This document shows, one piece after another, positions 63,335 through 64,000 of a stretch of DNA of 64,000 nucleotides. The position numbers and the translations under genes were made by a program. The notes under the pieces were generated by a model. The model was not told the origin of the DNA. It saw only the letters and a list, made by a program, of their open reading frames with translations, and did not search any database. Positions within the stretch are counted from its first letter, which is position 1, and every line of letters starts with the position of its first letter. The stretch comes from Saccharina japonica (Eukaryota > Sar > Phaeophyceae > Laminariales > Laminariaceae): contig MEHQ01002773.1 of the NCBI GenBank assembly GCA_008828725.1, positions 124,001 through 188,000 on the forward strand. Reading direction: 5' to 3'.

Positions 63335-63640
63335 GCCCCGGTAGTCTAGTGGTCAGCTTCAAATGCTACTTTTGATACAGCAGCAGTACAGACAGGACAC
63401 CTGTTAATATTAAGAAACGGGCTACTAAGAAGGCCAGGCCGATATTCTAGAAGAAAATATGAAAATCGGGATAAGAATATCGGGATTAGTGAAGAAATCA
63501 CTCTATCTCAAATAAGAAATCCAGTCTGAACAAGATTTCCTGTTTCTTATTACGTAGTGTAGGTGTCCTGTACTCTACTGATATTGATATCATTGGTACC
63601 CGAGTTCAAATCTCACTTTGGTCAGATTTTTACTTTGTTG
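63335..63640 (+). mobile_element. tRNA-like SINE head split by a TIR element
   Basis: GCCCCGGTAGTCTAGTGGTC at 63335 carries a clear A box (TAGTCTAGTGG). A B-box-like GAGTTCAAATC lies at 63603, about 260 bp away. Removing the inserted ACAGGACACC element (63392-63571) brings the two boxes to near tRNA spacing. The acceptor ends are not complementary, so this is not an intact tRNA gene. It is distinct from the other SINE family in this window. Confidence 0.5.
63392..63571 (-). mobile_element. ACAGGACACC-ended TIR element (single-unit copy)
   Basis: Both ends read ACAGGACACCT inward. On the minus strand AATAAGAAACAGGAAATC and GGATTTCTTATTTGAGA match the element at 42693-43006, but there is no internal duplication here. 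Confidence 0.7.
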
Positions 63641-63784
63641 AGCAACAAATAAAAATGAACCAATTCATTTTTGCTGAGTGTGCCCTCGTGGCGTGCGTAG
63701 GCGGTATTCGCCGAGATTCGACGGGGAAATAAAATGATTAAACCTTCACGGAGGGGGCGTAAAAAAAAAGAGAAAACGACACCA

Positions 63785-64000
63785 CACACGTAGGAAGGTC
63801 AGAATGAAAAACAAACCGGATCGCTGTGATCACAGGACTAGTGTTGGTAATCAACTTTCAAAAAGTCAAGTTACTTGATTTTTAGGCATGACTTTTTATA
63901 GGCATAATCAAGGCAACTATTGCCGTGATTATATGATTTTTTTTAAAAAGTCATGCCTTCAAAATCAACTTTATTTCGGTGATTTTTTCGTGATTATTTT
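63785..64000. mobile_element. Partial foldback element running off the window
   Basis: AAGGTCAGAATGAAAAACAA and CGGATCGCTGTGATCACAGG match the arm of the 62551-62887 family. The following TTACTTGATTTTTAGGCATG...AAAGTCATGCC forms an inverted repeat. The second arm lies beyond the end. Confidence 0.55.

Noticed and set aside
63335-63640. Functional tRNA gene
   Set aside because: The acceptor ends do not pair and the two halves are about 180 bp too far apart because of an inserted element.
1-64000. CRISPR arrays, operons, rRNA genes
   Set aside because: No regularly spaced identical direct repeats with unique spacers, no bacterial-type gene packing, and no rRNA core motifs were seen. The DNA is eukaryotic.

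Overview
This window is eukaryotic nuclear DNA. It has spliced genes with long GT-AG introns, many short transposons, tRNA-derived SINEs, degenerate minisatellites and an interstitial run of TTAGGG-type telomere repeats. The two recognisable genes encode Lin-12/Notch repeat (LNR) modules followed by a galactose-binding-like jelly roll. From memory, this architecture and the CECTC...CLDPSAPC module resemble multigene families of stramenopile algae, especially brown algae (Phaeophyceae). The lineage is therefore an inference (moderate confidence), not something read directly.

Layout. Positions 1-1020 are an 11-bp minisatellite. About 1-18.4 kb holds no gene I can support. It is a repeat graveyard: an unclassified dispersed repeat in nested copies, tRNA-derived SINEs, TIR/MITE elements, foldback elements and a decayed LINE reverse transcriptase. 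Gene 1 (18470-34177, +) has 14 exons and encodes about 1042 aa: signal peptide, 11 LNR modules and a C-terminal jelly roll. Positions 34.2-47.9 kb are intergenic: a degenerate tandem duplication, a short minus-strand HEAT-like reading frame, a 1.3-kb hAT-type element with a perfect 8-bp target duplication, a second hAT-like element, foldbacks and other MITEs. Gene 2 (47972-56161, +) is a shorter paralogue: 6 exons, about 413 aa, signal peptide, 3 LNR modules and the same jelly roll. A decayed copy of one jelly-roll exon lies on the minus strand at 59056-59201. The rest (56.2-64 kb) is transposons, an unidentified coding-like block at about 60.1-61.7 kb, a 290-base assembly gap (61777-62066) and a CCGTCCCG minisatellite.

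How the genes work. Both open frames close exactly: exon sums are 3129 nt and 1242 nt, both multiples of three. All LNR exons are symmetric phase 1-1, and each exon boundary cuts the LNR motif in two. Any LNR exon can therefore be duplicated or lost without shifting the frame. Gene 1 has in fact grown by copying blocks of exons with their introns (for example exons 5-6 to 7-8). Both genes end with the same 24-nt terminal micro-exon, VRF(M/L)VEP-stop. The products should be secreted, cysteine-rich and probably calcium-binding, with a C-terminal carbohydrate-binding-like domain, suggesting a cell-surface or cell-wall role (inferred).

The most informative mobile element is a ~250-bp TIR element family. 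It has about a dozen recognisable copies, eight with perfect 4-bp target duplications, and many lie inside introns of the two LNR genes.
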